A stretch of 64,000 bases of DNA, taken from contig CM057826.1 in NCBI GenBank assembly GCA_030068075.1, forward strand, positions 49,506,558 through 49,570,557, in the 5' to 3' direction. Positions 22,281 to 32,540 of the stretch are shown piece after piece. The notes beneath the pieces were generated by a model that had not been told where the DNA came from, did no database searches, and saw nothing but the letters and a program-made list of their open reading frames with translations. A program made the position numbers and the translations under genes. Within the stretch, counting starts at the first letter, position 1. Each line of letters starts with the position of its first letter. Source of the stretch: Paguma larvata. Its lineage: Eukaryota; Chordata; Mammalia; Carnivora; Viverridae.

Positions 22281-22525
22281 ATGAGCAGGGGATATGCAGA
22301 GGGTGGGGGGACAGCAGATCCGAAACAGGCTTTGTGCTGACAGCAGAGAGACCTATGTGGGGCTTGAACTCATCAACCATAAGATCATGACCTGAGCCAA
22401 AGTAGGATGCTTCACTGACCAAGCTGCTCAGGTGCCCTTCATTTGATTTTTATAAACCTATCATTTCAATTAATTTGCCCATTTGGAAGATGAGAAAAGT
22501 GAGGCAGCAAGAGATGAATTATAAT
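22140..22525 (-). repeat. MIR, reverse, split by a SINEC
   Basis: The left part (gattctaagcattttgcttg, ctcatttaat) and right part (cccatttggaagatgagaaa, agtgaggcagcaagag) are consecutive pieces of one reverse MIR. The SINE at 22191-22438 separates them. Confidence 0.7.
22191..22438 (-). mobile_element. SINEC, reverse, with expanded GA tract
   Basis: A complete reverse SINE between TCATTTAAT (22182-22190) and TCATTTGAT (22439-22447). Its GA-rich segment has grown to about 50 bp of (GA)n at 22226-22277. The head is ggtgcccttc-like, and the body has accumulated changes. Confidence 0.9.
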
Positions 22526-22689
22526 TTGTTTCCAAGTTTCAACTCCATCCTTCTTGGCCCAATATTTTTGTGTCATTCTCATTTCCCTTTGACTTTCTGT
22601 CTCTCTGTTGTACCCTGTATCCAATCATATACAAGAAATCAGGAAATACTGCGTTCTTTTCTGCCTCAATATGTGTCCAGAGGCTGAGC

Positions 22690-23455
22690 ATTTCTCACCA
22701 CTGATAAACCCTGGTCTAAACCACCATCATCTCTTCACTGGCTTGTTGCAATAAACACTATTGATTGCATTTTTACTGTGGCTCCTTAAAGTCTATTCTT
22801 AAAAGGATAGCCATATTTGTTCTTAAAAATATAAGTCAAGTGATTTCATGACTCCAACTCAAATATTTCTGATGGCTTCCTATTATATGCTCAGGGTAAA
22901 AGTCAAAGTAACTGAAGTTCCTTCCTGGTTGTATTCCTCAGTTACTCTGCAGTTACAACAGAAGCTCCTATACATTCTAGTCCCTCCTCTCTTCTCTGAC
23001 CACCTTTCTAAGGCCCCTTGTGCTCACTCTGTTCCAGCCACTGTTGCCTCTTAGTTGTTGTTAGGCACTCTGGGCATGTACCCCTCAGAGCCCACGAGGC
23101 TGCTGTTACCTCTGTCCTGGTACCTACTGGGCTCTCTTGATCACCTCCCCTGGTTCTTGCTCAAGTTTTATCTTTTCACTGGGAACTTTCCTGGTCACTC
23201 TAAACTGCAAGCCCCCTATTCCTCAGAACTCTATTATTCTTCTTTATATTTTTTTCTCCCAAACGTTTGTCACCATTTTATAGATTTTTTTTTACTATTT
23301 TTTGTTTTCTTATTACTTGCTTCCAACTATTAAAATATAAACCACATGAGGGTAGGGATTTTTGTGTATTTTGTCCTTTCCAGTTTTTAAGATTGCCTAG
23401 AATACTTTGTGTGTAGGAGGCACTTAATAAATATATGCTGTATTAATGAGTTAAA
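22690..23455 (+). repeat. LINE L2 3' part, forward, long
   Basis: Follows L2 from the ttactgcaacagcctcc region through gatggcttcctattatatg, ctcactctgttccagccact and accacatgagggtaggga to the terminal cacttaataaatatatgctg block. The 3' end looks complete; reading frames are interrupted. Confidence 0.75.
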
Positions 23456-23734
23456 GAAGAGGACCCTATTCCTCTGACCCGATAATTTTAAAAATATCAA
23501 GTTTGAAAAACATAATGATACCTGACTTAGAAAAGGAAGAGGAGGGAGAATGACTACAAATAAGGTGAAGGAAGGAAGGAATGTTTATAGGGGAAATATA
23601 ATTTCAAGTGAAATGAGAGAGGCCAGGTATAAAAATAGCCAGAAGACATTGAAAGCAAAATCTTTGCTTAGTTCACTTCAGTTCAGTCTTTACTCATTAC
23701 CCAAGATTAGTCAGTCACCCACTCAGCTCACTAA

Positions 23735-23772
23735 GAATGTCTGTGACCTTGGAGAATGTCTGTGACCTTGGA
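23735..23772. repeat. 19-bp tandem duplication
   Basis: gaatgtctgtgaccttgga is repeated exactly once with period 19 (23735-23753, 23754-23772). Confidence 0.92.
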
Positions 23773-24845
23773 GAAATGGCTTTCTTTCTCTAGACCTTGT
23801 AGGTAAAGTAAGGGCAGTGCACTGATGTTTAACTATCTTACCCAGTTTTTATTGCCTGGGACTATTTCACAGGCTTATCATGAGATTCTCAAGCAGAAAT
23901 GTACAGTCTCCTTATCATTGACCATTCCAAGTGCCACGTTTGTGGGAAGAGGTGTAGGGAACAAAATAGCAAAACCTGTGACTCTGATCTTTAGCAGTCT
24001 GAAAACAGAGGCCCTGAACCGGGACTTTTTTGGGTTTTCTTCTTTATGATTATAGCTATGAAAGAGAAGGTATTTTGAAGGAAAGTGTACCCAGAAGGCT
24101 GATATCAACCACAGAATAGGAGTCTGGAGGAGTTTTCCCTTTCCCAAACCCTAGAATAATTCCAGGAAGCTTCGGGGAGCCTCTGAGAGATGTACAAATG
24201 TGGCTCAGGATGGTGTGAGTTCTGTAGTCTTGCTAAGACCTGACTTCATAACACGGTCAACGTTACTCTTGGGTATTTTAGACTCTCACTCTGTGCAGTG
24301 GGCCTACTGGTTGCTAATGCTACTGAGAAGTGCAGAGCTTTTCTTAGGAAAATTCCCTGACATGTGAGCCCAGCCATCCCTGTGAACCCAGAAGAGAAGC
24401 CCAAGCAAGACTATTGTATAACCAAAGGTGAAGCGGGCCCAGACATCTGTAGCAGCTCGATTATTTTTGGAAAACACATTTTCATCTTCAATTTACACCA
24501 GATCTGGAGTGGAGCTAAGTTATTACAATGTGTTAGCTCTTACTCATTCCAGCCTGGGACAGCTGGCTTTGTCCCACAGATACCATCACCAGCTGTCTCT
24601 AGGGGGCAGCATATCCCAAGGCTGCTGAAGGATTTGGTTCCTCTGACTTTGGCATATCCTTATTCACAGCACATTGAAGTGACATCCTCCTATCTTGAGA
24701 GAAGATGAAAGGTTGGAAAAGGAAACAGGATAAGGGAGAATGAAAGAGATCATATGGGAAAGAAAGAGAGAGAGGGAGAGAGAGATCATGAGTGAGAAAA
24801 GGATGAAGAAAGGACTGAAGAAAAGAAGGCTATTAATTTATTTGA
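23773..24845. other. unassigned non-coding sequence
   Basis: About 1.1 kb. Overlapping frames of 66-114 codons on both strands lack motifs, and the longest needs a GTG start. Purine-rich (gaaagagagagag) at 24755-24785. Confidence 0.4.
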
Positions 24846-24849
24846 TACC

Positions 24850-25065
24850 CACTACACATGAGCATTATATGCAGTATGTTAAAAGCATTAATGCTGATCC
24901 CTACAAACACTGCAAGTGACAGGTATTTCATCTTTATTTTCCAAAGGGAAAAACTCAGGCTTAGAGATGCGAGCATCTGGCTGAAGTTATGTGGGTATAA
25001 ATGACAGAGTCTGCACAGGACTGTCTGACTCCAAAGCTCATGCATTTCCTACTATGTTTTGCTGA
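24850..25065 (-). repeat. MIR SINE, reverse
   Basis: Runs from tttatttgatacccactaca through atctttattttccaaaggga, cagagtctgcacaggactgt and ctccaaagctcatgcatttc, the reverse MIR order over most of the element. Confidence 0.7.
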
Positions 25066-25239
25066 AGTGAGGGTAGGAAGGTCAGGAAGAGTATGTATTA
25101 TATCGTTAGGATTTTAACCTTGCCTGAGAAAAGGTCTGCCCTTCTCCTTCCACTTCTGGGAAGTAGTGTCTAAGGCCTCAGAAAGTCATGTGTGAGAGTT
25201 TTTGTTTGCCTGTGGATGTTGGGCCATGCTACATAGTGC

Positions 25240-25660
25240 AACAATGTGACTTAGGGTGGGAGCTTTGGGTTATATAGTATCAGGTCAACATGCAGAGGGG
25301 CTGGAGACTGAAATTAGCCATGTGGGCAGCCAACTGTGTCTATATGATAAATCCCTAATGAAAAGTCTGCATACCAAGGGCAGGGAGAGCATCCTTGGTT
25401 GGCAGATACTCTGTGCATGCTGTCACACGTTGAAGTTGGTGAAGTAACACTATCCCTAGTTCTGAGGGAATGACAATGGAAACTCTGCATTTGGAACTTT
25501 CTTGGAAGCTACCTCCTGAATCTCTTCCCCTAATTTTTAATCTGTATCCTTTCCCTGTCATAAACCATAACTATGAGTCTAACAGTTTACGCTGAGTTCT
25601 GGGTCCTGCTACTGAATTAACAACCCTAAGGGTGGTGTTGGGAACCTCCAAACTTTCAGT
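25240..25660 (+). mobile_element. ERVL-type LTR
   Basis: A U3/R-like body ends in cataaaccataactatgagt (polyadenylation-type region), gctgagttctgggtcctgct and a aaccctaagggtggtgttgg block. A primer-binding-site-like sequence follows directly. The left edge is not fixed. No coding relic of gag or pol is evident in this stretch. It is an old, decayed endogenous copy. Confidence 0.55.
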
Positions 25661-25678
25661 TAGTGTCAGAAGTGAGGG
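25661..25678 (+). other. tRNA-Leu-type primer binding site of an ERVL
   Basis: The 18 bases tagtgtcagaagtgaggg closely resemble TGGTGTCAGAAGTGGGAT, the complement of a tRNA-Leu 3' end used by ERVL-type elements. Its position right after the LTR supports the call. Confidence 0.5.
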
Positions 25679-25949
25679 TGGACTTATGGACTGTGCTTCT
25701 CTCTAACTTTGTGGGCTCACTCAGTTCTTTTGCTGGCTGCTTCATGCTTCTGGGCTGTGTACCTTTCCTTGTCTAAGTAACAAGTCCCTAGAATGAACCG
25801 CTGTCACACTGGGTTGGGCCAGTAAGGGACTGGGGGCATGAAGTCAGGGGTAAAATCCAGGAAAATGAAAATCAGGTAACGCCTGAAAATGGAAAGTGGG
25901 AGCTAAGGAAGAATGGTCTGGATATGGCAGGCACAAAGGGCCCATGATC
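25679..25949. other. possible ERVL leader, otherwise unassigned
   Basis: This would be the leader region downstream of the primer site if the element is not a solo LTR. I see no gag frame. Confidence 0.35.
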
Positions 25950-26075
25950 CTAGCCTCAGCTCTGTTGCTCACCTGCTTAATGCCTTAGGGGGCTGGAGGT
26001 TACAGCTCTCCAGACCTTGGTTTCTTTACATGTAATATGGACATACTGAATTAAATTCACCAGGCCCATTAAGGC
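25950..26075 (+). repeat. MIR fragment, forward
   Basis: ctctgttgctcacctgctta, accttggtttctttacatgt and aatatggacatactgaatta follow the MIR core and 3' part. Confidence 0.5.
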
Positions 26076-26181
26076 TTTAGATTTTAGGGGAATTCTGTGA
26101 TTGCCAGCATGGCAAGAGTGAAAACCCTCTGCGGGGTTATAATCAGAAGAAGTTAATTTTTCCATGTCTGGGTATTCCTGC

Positions 26182-26257
26182 TGGGCTGAGTAGCTCGATT
26201 GATTAGAACACAGTGCTAATGCTTGTCATGATCATGGATCTGAGCTCCACGGAGTGC
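26182..26257 (+). pseudogene. tRNA-Ile(AAU)-like pseudogene
   Basis: The sequence follows a tRNA-Ile from end to end: a gggctga start, A-box-like tagctcgattgattagaac (consensus tagctcagttggttagagc), anticodon region gtgctAATgc (gene: gtgctAATaac), and a worn B-box (ggatctgagctcc for gggttcgatcccc). Pairing in the acceptor and T stems is poor, so it cannot be a working tRNA. It could also be the head of an unknown tRNA-Ile-derived SINE. Confidence 0.6.
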
Positions 26258-26309
26258 AGTTTACAGCACTGTCTTTCTGCCTTTTTCCCTTTTCTTCCCT
26301 TCCAACAGT

Positions 26310-27075
26310 TATGTATTCTACCATATGTCAGCCACTGCGCTAGCTAGCAGTGATTACAAAATGATTATGCACATTCCTGCCCCCTGCCTCTGATGGGGCT
26401 ATTAACGGGGTGGGAGATTGGGTTATGTAAACAACTAAATAGAATATCTAAATAAAAAGAGCTAATCATAAGGGAAAGTACAAACAAAGTTTGAAGGAGT
26501 AAATGAATAACTCAGAAGGTGGCGATGGTAGTCCTTGGAATAAGGGTCTAGGAGGTTATATGGGATTTAAAATAAGAATTTCAGGGGCGCCTGACTGGCA
26601 CAGTCGGTTAAGCATCTGACTCTTGATCTTGACTCAGCTCTCTATTTCATGGTTCATGAGTTCAAGCCCTGCATCAGACTCTGAGCTGATGGTGCAGAGC
26701 CTGCTTGGGATTCTCTCTCTCCTTCTTTCTGCCCCTCCCCCACTTGCACGTTCTCTCTCTCTCTTTCAAAATAAATAAACTTAAAAAAATAAAATAAGAA
26801 TTTCAATGGGTATAGATTAATCAAAGGGTTTTTCCAAGAAAAGAAAATGGCAAGAATAAAGTCTTGGAGATTTTTAAGTATAAAGTGTATTTGGGGACTG
26901 ACCCATTACCAGTGAGCCTGGGTTATGAAATGCAGCAGGGGAAGCGGCAGGAACAGGAAGGAGAGAATGCAAGAAATGAGGCTGGAGATGGCTTTATCCA
27001 GCAAGACAAAGTATTTTTACTTTACTTGGTAGCAAGGAAAAGTCTTTTGAAGAAAGAAAGATAAGAACATACTTT
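26310..27075 (-). repeat. LINE L2, reverse, split by a SINEC
   Basis: Antisense L2 3' end: catatgtcagccactgcgct, a ccctgcctctgatgggg block, gagattgggttatgtaaaca, then after the SINE ggcaggaacaggaaggagag and gaaatgaggctggagatggc. Both halves are in the same order and strand. Confidence 0.65.
26584..26789 (+). mobile_element. SINEC, forward, perfect 16-bp duplication
   Basis: Head ggggcgcctgactggcac, tail aaataaataaactt plus A residues. TAAAATAAGAATTTCA occurs at 26568-26583 and 26790-26805, exactly bracketing the insert inside an L2. Confidence 0.95.
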
Positions 27076-27279
27076 GAAGTTGTACTTTCTTCATTCTTGT
27101 TCCTACTGTGCTTTCTTGAATCCGTGGCGATGCTGATGATAATAGTAAAAGTGACAATGATAATATCAAAAGCTAAGTGTGCACCCACAGGTTATTTTAC
27201 GTTTTTCAAGTATCATGACTTACTTAAAAAAGTTTTTAACCAAGGTTTTAAGTCCTTGAAATACAAGGCCCTATACACG

Positions 27280-27430
27280 GTGCTTTGTATACATTATTTC
27301 ACGCTGACAAAGCCCACACTGGGTACACTTGTCCTTGTTTTAGAGATGCAGAGTGTGCAGCTCTGAGAAGGTGAGGCTTGAGCAGTTGCTTAGACTTCAG
27401 GTCTGTTTTCTTAACTTCTGCACTGCACCA
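27280..27430 (-). repeat. MIR, reverse
   Basis: tatacattatttcacgctga, ccttgttttagagatgcaga and a final tctgttttcttaacttctgc block match the reverse MIR. A second MIR lies directly downstream. Confidence 0.5.
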
Positions 27431-27434
27431 CCTG

Positions 27435-27600
27435 CTATCTCACTTCATTCTTACCTATGTGGGAAAATATTACTCTTCCCATTTTATAGATGAGGAACCT
27501 GAGGCAAATAAAAGTTAAACATAAGCCCAAGACCACGTGATGAAGCTGGAAATTGATTCCTTGGCTTCCTGAAGCACCTTCCCCTGGCTTGATAGGAGTT
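27435..27600 (-). repeat. MIR, reverse
   Basis: cttcccattttatagatgag, gaacctgaggcaaataaaag and caagaccacgtgatgaagct are clear reverse MIR core blocks. Confidence 0.7.
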
Positions 27601-28719
27601 ATAATGATGCATGTTAGATACAACATGCACAGCTGTTACATATGCTTAAGGTTGAATGAGCTGTTGGGAATGAACTGTTGTTAGATCAGATGACTGAGTT
27701 GGCAAAGCATTTTTCTTTTGTATGTAAATATTGCCCACAAAGCAGCTCCTCTACTCTCCCTTACGTATTTGAGACATTTTGAGAACATTTGTCCAGTTAT
27801 TCTTTCTTTTCTGAAAACTACAGCGCTCCTACCTCCAGTACTATGTTTCTCTTATATGATTCTGCCTCCTCTCCTCTGGTCAAATGGTTGGAACAATTGG
27901 TTAGGCCTGAGAGCTTCTCAAAATCAGCTGGCCCAGTCAAATTATTTCTAGGCTCAGAGTTGACACATGGTAATTCTAATGGCAGAACACTGGTGAAAAG
28001 GGTCCTGGACTTCTGTCTCTGGGGATGCCTTGATGCCAGCCCTCCCAGAGGCCTGGGTTCAGCCTTTCTTTGGATACTGTGTGAGACCACATTAACTTTC
28101 CCATAAACACCTTTTTAACATTTCCTTTAGTGGGAAGTAAGGAAAGCAAAGAAATTTAACCAAGAAAATAGTCGATTCTGACTGTAGAAACTATAGCAAA
28201 GATGTAGAAGCTCCTTTTTTTTTTTTTTAACTCAACAATACTCTCCGTTATTATTTTCAGTTCCTTTTAAATATTAAAAGTCATAAACCCAGGATACCTA
28301 CTGAGATGAACCAACCTTGTTTGCAGTGTATGGGTCTCAGGAAAACATGAGGAATAAAAATGCTTCTAATGTTTAAGTTCAGAACATCCATGTGGTCTTG
28401 ACTCAGCCTTCTGTCATAATGACCAGACAGGCCATATCTAGGCTGAATCTCTGTGGGTGAGTTTGACTTTGCACGGGGAATCTCTCTGGCAAGCAAGCAG
28501 ATAGCTTCTCCTGATGCCTTTGTAAGTGTTTAAGGGTAAGTTTACATTAAGGGGATCTTTCATGAGCATGATGCAATGGTTTTCTGAACCTTGGGAACCT
28601 AGCTTCTGGATAGGGAATCTGGTGAAGTAATCAGGAGGTGAAACACAAGATCAAGAGGTAGATGAGGATTCTGGCTGAATATAGATAACATTCTTTTAGT
28701 TACTTTTGATAGAACTCAT
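27601..28719. other. unassigned non-coding sequence
   Basis: About 1.1 kb. A frame pair of 90 and 105 codons overlaps on opposite strands at 27789-28106, which argues against coding. A T-run at 28218-28229 may be the tail of an unknown element. Confidence 0.4.
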
Positions 28720-28939
28720 TAATTTATTCAACACATATTTATCAAGTGCCTGATAATAAAACCTAGGACTTATTAAGTGCTATCTATACTCCAGGTACTG
28801 TGATAAGACCTCAATTTGTATTACTCATTCATCTATTTGATAACAAATAATTACTGAGTGATTATTATATGTCAGGCATTGTTTCTAGGCGCTAGAAATA
28901 CAGCAGTGAAGCAAAACAAAACCAATCCCCAGTCACCAA

Positions 28940-28940
<1 letters not shown>

Positions 28941-28976
<36 letters not shown>
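28941..28976. repeat. (GT)n(GA)n compound microsatellite
   Basis: Seven GT units run into about eleven GA units, inside the L2. Confidence 0.9.
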
Positions 28977-28977
<1 letters not shown>

Positions 28978-29283
28978 TATATGATAATTCCAATAGTTAT
29001 AAGTACAATGGAGCAAAATAAAGCAAGGTAAGGGGACTAGTTAATGAAGATATGATTGTTATTTTATGTGGTGAGGCCAGGAGAATGGCCTCTAGGAGAA
29101 TGTGACATTTGAACAGAGAGCAGAAGGGAGTAAAACCATGAGAATATCTAGGGGAGGAGAACTGCTGGAAGAGAAAAGAGCCAGTGTATAGCCCTGAAGC
29201 AGAAGGATGCTTATCATTTTTGAGAAGAACAAAGAGACCAGTGTAGCAGGAGAAAAGAATGGAAGTAAGAAAGGCAGTTTGGA

Positions 29284-29490
29284 GGGGTGCCTGGGTGGCT
29301 CAGTCCATTGAGTGTCCAACTTCAGCTCAGGTCATGATCTCATGGTTTGTGGGTTTGAGCCTTGCGTCGGGCTCTGTGCTGACAGCTCAGAGCCTGGAGA
29401 CTGCTATGGATTCTGCGTCTCCCTCTCTCTGCCCTACCCCCACTTATGCTCTCTCTCTCTCTCTCAAAAATAAATAAACATTAAAAAAAA
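29284..29490 (+). mobile_element. SINEC, forward
   Basis: Typical head ggggtgcctgggtggctcag, body ctgtgctgacagctcagagc, CT tract and aaataaataaacatt tail. Flanks gaaaggcagtttggag and gaaagcagttttgag look like a duplication with one indel. It interrupts the reverse L2. Confidence 0.93.
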
Positions 29491-30403
29491 TGAAAGCAGT
29501 TTTGAGGTTACTAAAATAATCTTGCCACTTGAAGGATTATGGTAGTTTAGACCAGCAAGTTAGGTTTGGAGATGATAAGCAGTCAGATTGTGGATATATT
29601 TATAAAAGCCTAAAAAATTTCCTGATGTACTGTGTGCATGATAAAAGAGAAAAAGGAGTCAAGGACCAAAGTGCAATATTTGATACAAGCAACTGAAAAG
29701 ATGGAGTTATTATGTACTGAGATGGGAAGACTATGACAAGAGGTGGCTTGAGAGATAAGGCCAGGAGTTCAGTTTTGTATAAGTAGGTTTGAGATAACTA
29801 TTAATTATCCAAGTGAAAATAACTAGCAAGCAACTGGTTATTTAAATCTGGAATCTGGAGAAGAGATCTAGGTTGGAGATATTTATTTTCAAGTCATCAA
29901 TGTATAGGTAGTACTTAAAGCAATGGGATAATATGAGATCGGTTAGACAATGAATGAAGAGAAGTATCCTAAGAACCGAACCTGGAATACTGAAAGAGAA
30001 TGGCCAGTGAAGTAAAAGGAGAACCAAGAGAGAATAGAATCCTGGAAACCAGTGAAGAAAGTGAAGAAGGAAGAGTAATAACTGGTCATTGGATTTGCTA
30101 ATGTGAAACTTTTAACAAGAAGTGCTCTCATCAGCTGATAGATAGAAAAACCTGATTACATTGATCTAGCAGAAAATGGGGGGGGGGCAAGGAAAGGGAG
30201 AGAGTGAGTCCAAACAACTCTTCAGTACTGTTAATAGGGGACAGGCCAATGGAAAAGATGTGAGGTCAAGAGAAGAAGTTAATTTTGTTTTAAGGAGGGA
30301 AGTCATCAGAGCATGTTTGCATGTTAGCAGCAGTGACTAGGTAGAGGTGGAAAACTGATGACCTAGGAAAGAAAGGGAACAATCACAGGAACAGTGTCTT
30401 TGA

Positions 30404-30423
30404 GTAAAAAAAAAAAAAAAAAA
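30404..30423. repeat. A-run
   Basis: About 20 A residues inside the L2 at 28720-30660, with no SINE or L1 body attached. Confidence 0.8.
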
Positions 30424-30689
30424 ATGACATCAAGCTCACAAGTGAAGTAATTGCTGTATACAGCAGTTTTGACATTTCACAAGAGGAAGGATAGGGAAAA
30501 TGGACATGGATGTAAGTCCAAAGGTAGATCAGTCGGTGGGAATGTGTGAAAGTTTCTTTTTTCTTTGCTACACAGTTCACAGTTTTCTCAGTGAAATCAG
30601 GAGCAAAAATTAATTTAGGGAAAATGAAGAAAGGGCAGAGAAAAAGAAGGCATAAAACACTCAAAGAATAATAGAGTATTTGTACTAGG

Positions 30690-30845
30690 GAAGTAATTTT
30701 ATTTATCCTAAAATAGGCCCATAAATCAAGTATTGTTTTCTATTTTACAGATTAGGATCCTGAAGTTACAGAGCTAAGTAATTTGTCAGAAATATACAGT
30801 AAATAAGTAACACAATTTGGATTTAATCTTTATCTGATTTTAATT
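30690..30845 (-). repeat. MIR, reverse
   Basis: aagtattgttttctatttta, cagattaggatcctgaagtt, acagagctaagtaatttgtc and tttggatttaatctttatct follow the reverse MIR. Confidence 0.6.
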
Positions 30846-31033
30846 ATGAGGATAAAAAATAATTGCATAAGACATATTTCTTGTGCCCATGGAGTTTAGA
30901 CCAAATATGAGGGGAAAAAATCCCACCTTTACCTCAAAAGGACATTATATGTGATGTAACTGCTTAAATTCTGGGAAAAAAACGTTACTCAAAGGAGACA
31001 GTGTTAACTTGGAATAGAATGATGGAAGGTTTT

Positions 31034-31261
31034 TTTTTCCTTTAAAAAATTTTTTTTAACGTTTATTTATTTTTGAGAGACATAGAGACAGAGTAGGAGC
31101 AGGGGAAGGGCAGAGAGAGAGGGAGACACAGAATCTGAAGCAGGCTCCAGGCTCTGAGATGCCAGCACAGAGCCCGATGCGGGGCTCTAACTCACAGACC
31201 TTGAGATCATGACCTGAGCCAAAGTTGGCCACCCAACCAACTGAGCCACCCAGGCGCCCCT
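31034..31261 (-). mobile_element. SINEC, reverse, 14-bp duplication
   Basis: Complete reverse copy with CpG-bearing head (aggcgcccc) and cccgatgcggggctc. TGATGGAAGGTTTT is present at 31020-31033 and 31262-31275. Confidence 0.95.
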
Positions 31262-31800
31262 TGATGGAAGGTTTTAAAGTGGAATCTGAGTTAGGATTTA
31301 GATGGTCGGATATGAATAACCAAAGAAGCAATAGAGAAGGAACTCAAAATGAGAGGAAATCAAATGTAAAGAGAGAGATTGGTAGAAATGATAAAGAAGT
31401 TTTAAGAAATGGAATGTTGGCAAACCTAACCTGAGTAGAGCTCAATACATATAAAACTTTATGTGTTAATAAGTTTCCCTATCAATAGAAGTAATTTTAA
31501 CACCGAAAAGACAAGATGCAGAAGTGGAGGAGGAGGTGTGGGGAGGGGGCAGTGCAGTTGGAAAAGAGTAGTTGGTAAGAACGCTAGTGGAAAAATCTTA
31601 GTCTTTGTGACATGGGTAGCCAAAGGACTGGATCTAGGGAAACCAAATTCACTGTAGAAAGAAGGGGGAATGATTTAAAACAGGAATGAGCCAGAGAGGG
31701 GACCCCCAAGTTCTGTTTGCTCACATCTCTGACTGACTCCTGAACTATGCATGATGGAACAGACTCCAAGAATATCCACTAAAAACAAACAGATTTGACC
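31262..31800. other. unassigned non-coding sequence
   Basis: Purine-rich at 31320-31400 and 31500-31570. No gene recognised; overlapping frames of 60-69 codons lack motifs. Confidence 0.4.
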
Positions 31801-32067
31801 TGAGATGGGAACTGCTGTTCAAGAAAAAGAGTTTACAGTTAAATTCCAACAAAGTACGTGCCTGTTAAAAGACAAAACCTATATCTTGTTAAAAATAACA
31901 GAATCTAGAATCTTCAGGCTTAACATTCATACTATCTGGGATGCTCGACATATAAAACTAGGGAAAATGTGACTAATTCCAAAAGGAAAAAGTCCATCAG
32001 CTAAGACTAATTCCAAGATGACTCAGACTTTGGAATTAGCAGACAGGAAATTTAAAGAAGCCATAAC

Positions 32068-32540
32068 CATGAACCTAAGGGAAGGAAAAATAAGATAAAA
32101 ACAGAGAAGGAGGCAAACCATAAGAGATTCTTCTTTTTTTTTAAATTTTTTTTGAATATTTGTTTTTGAAGGAGAGAGAGAGAGACAGAGCGTGAGCAGG
32201 GGAAGGGCAGAAAGAGAGCGAAACTCAGAATCCAAAGCAGGATCCAGGCTCTGAGCTGTCAGCGCAGAGCCCGATTTGGGGCTCGAACTCACGAACCATG
32301 AGATCATGACCTGAGCCAAAGTTGGACACTTAGCCGACTGAGCACCCAGGTGCCCCAAGAGGCTCTTATATACAGAGAACAAACTGAGGGTTGCTGGGTG
32401 GGGGGATGGGCTAAATGGGTGATGGACATTAAGGAGGGCACTTGTTGGGATGAGCACTGGGTATTATGTGTAAGTGATGAATCACTAAATTCTACTCCTG
32501 AAACCATTAATTGGATTTAAATAAAACTAAAAAAAAAGAA
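32068..32540 (+). mobile_element. carnivore L1 3' end inserted in the L1M
   Basis: L1 tail with ggaggcaaaccataagag, acagagaacaaactgagggt, tgatggacattaaggaggg, agtgatgaatcactaaattc and an A-tail. GAAGCCATAAC (32057-32067) and GAAGCTATAAC (32541-32551) flank it. The same tail type is seen at 17600-17860. A SINEC sits inside it. Confidence 0.85.
32133..32356 (-). mobile_element. SINEC, reverse, nested inside the inserted L1 tail
   Basis: Reverse SINE between aagagattctt (32122-32132) and aagaggctctt (32357-32367); the L1 tail reads across this site as aagagactctt. The head lacks one base of gccacccagg. The 144-codon reverse frame at 32023-32457 is an artefact of this SINE plus L1 sequence. Confidence 0.93.

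Larger units (their letters stand above)
28720..30660 (-). repeat. LINE L2, reverse, about 1.7 kb of element
   Basis: Antisense L2 from its 3' end (atgtcaggcattgtttctag, ggctagaaatacagcagtg) through the block around cctctaggagaatgtgacat, then, after a SINE, the RT-proximal part: aagtgaaaataactagcaag, tcaagtcatcaatgtatagg, tactgaaagagaatggccag, aaggaagagtaataactggt, and as far as gttttctcagtgaaatcagg. That is roughly the reverse-transcriptase half plus the 3' end, unusually long for a family normally found as short scraps. All frames are broken. Confidence 0.75.

Noticed and set aside
24364..24708. 114-codon forward frame
   Set aside because: Needs a GTG start, overlaps a second frame, and resembles no known protein.
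32023..32457. 144-codon reverse frame, the longest in the window
   Set aside because: It runs through a SINEC and L1 tail; the peptide is translated SINE sequence (the QSAKCPTLAQVMISWF type seen in other SINE copies).
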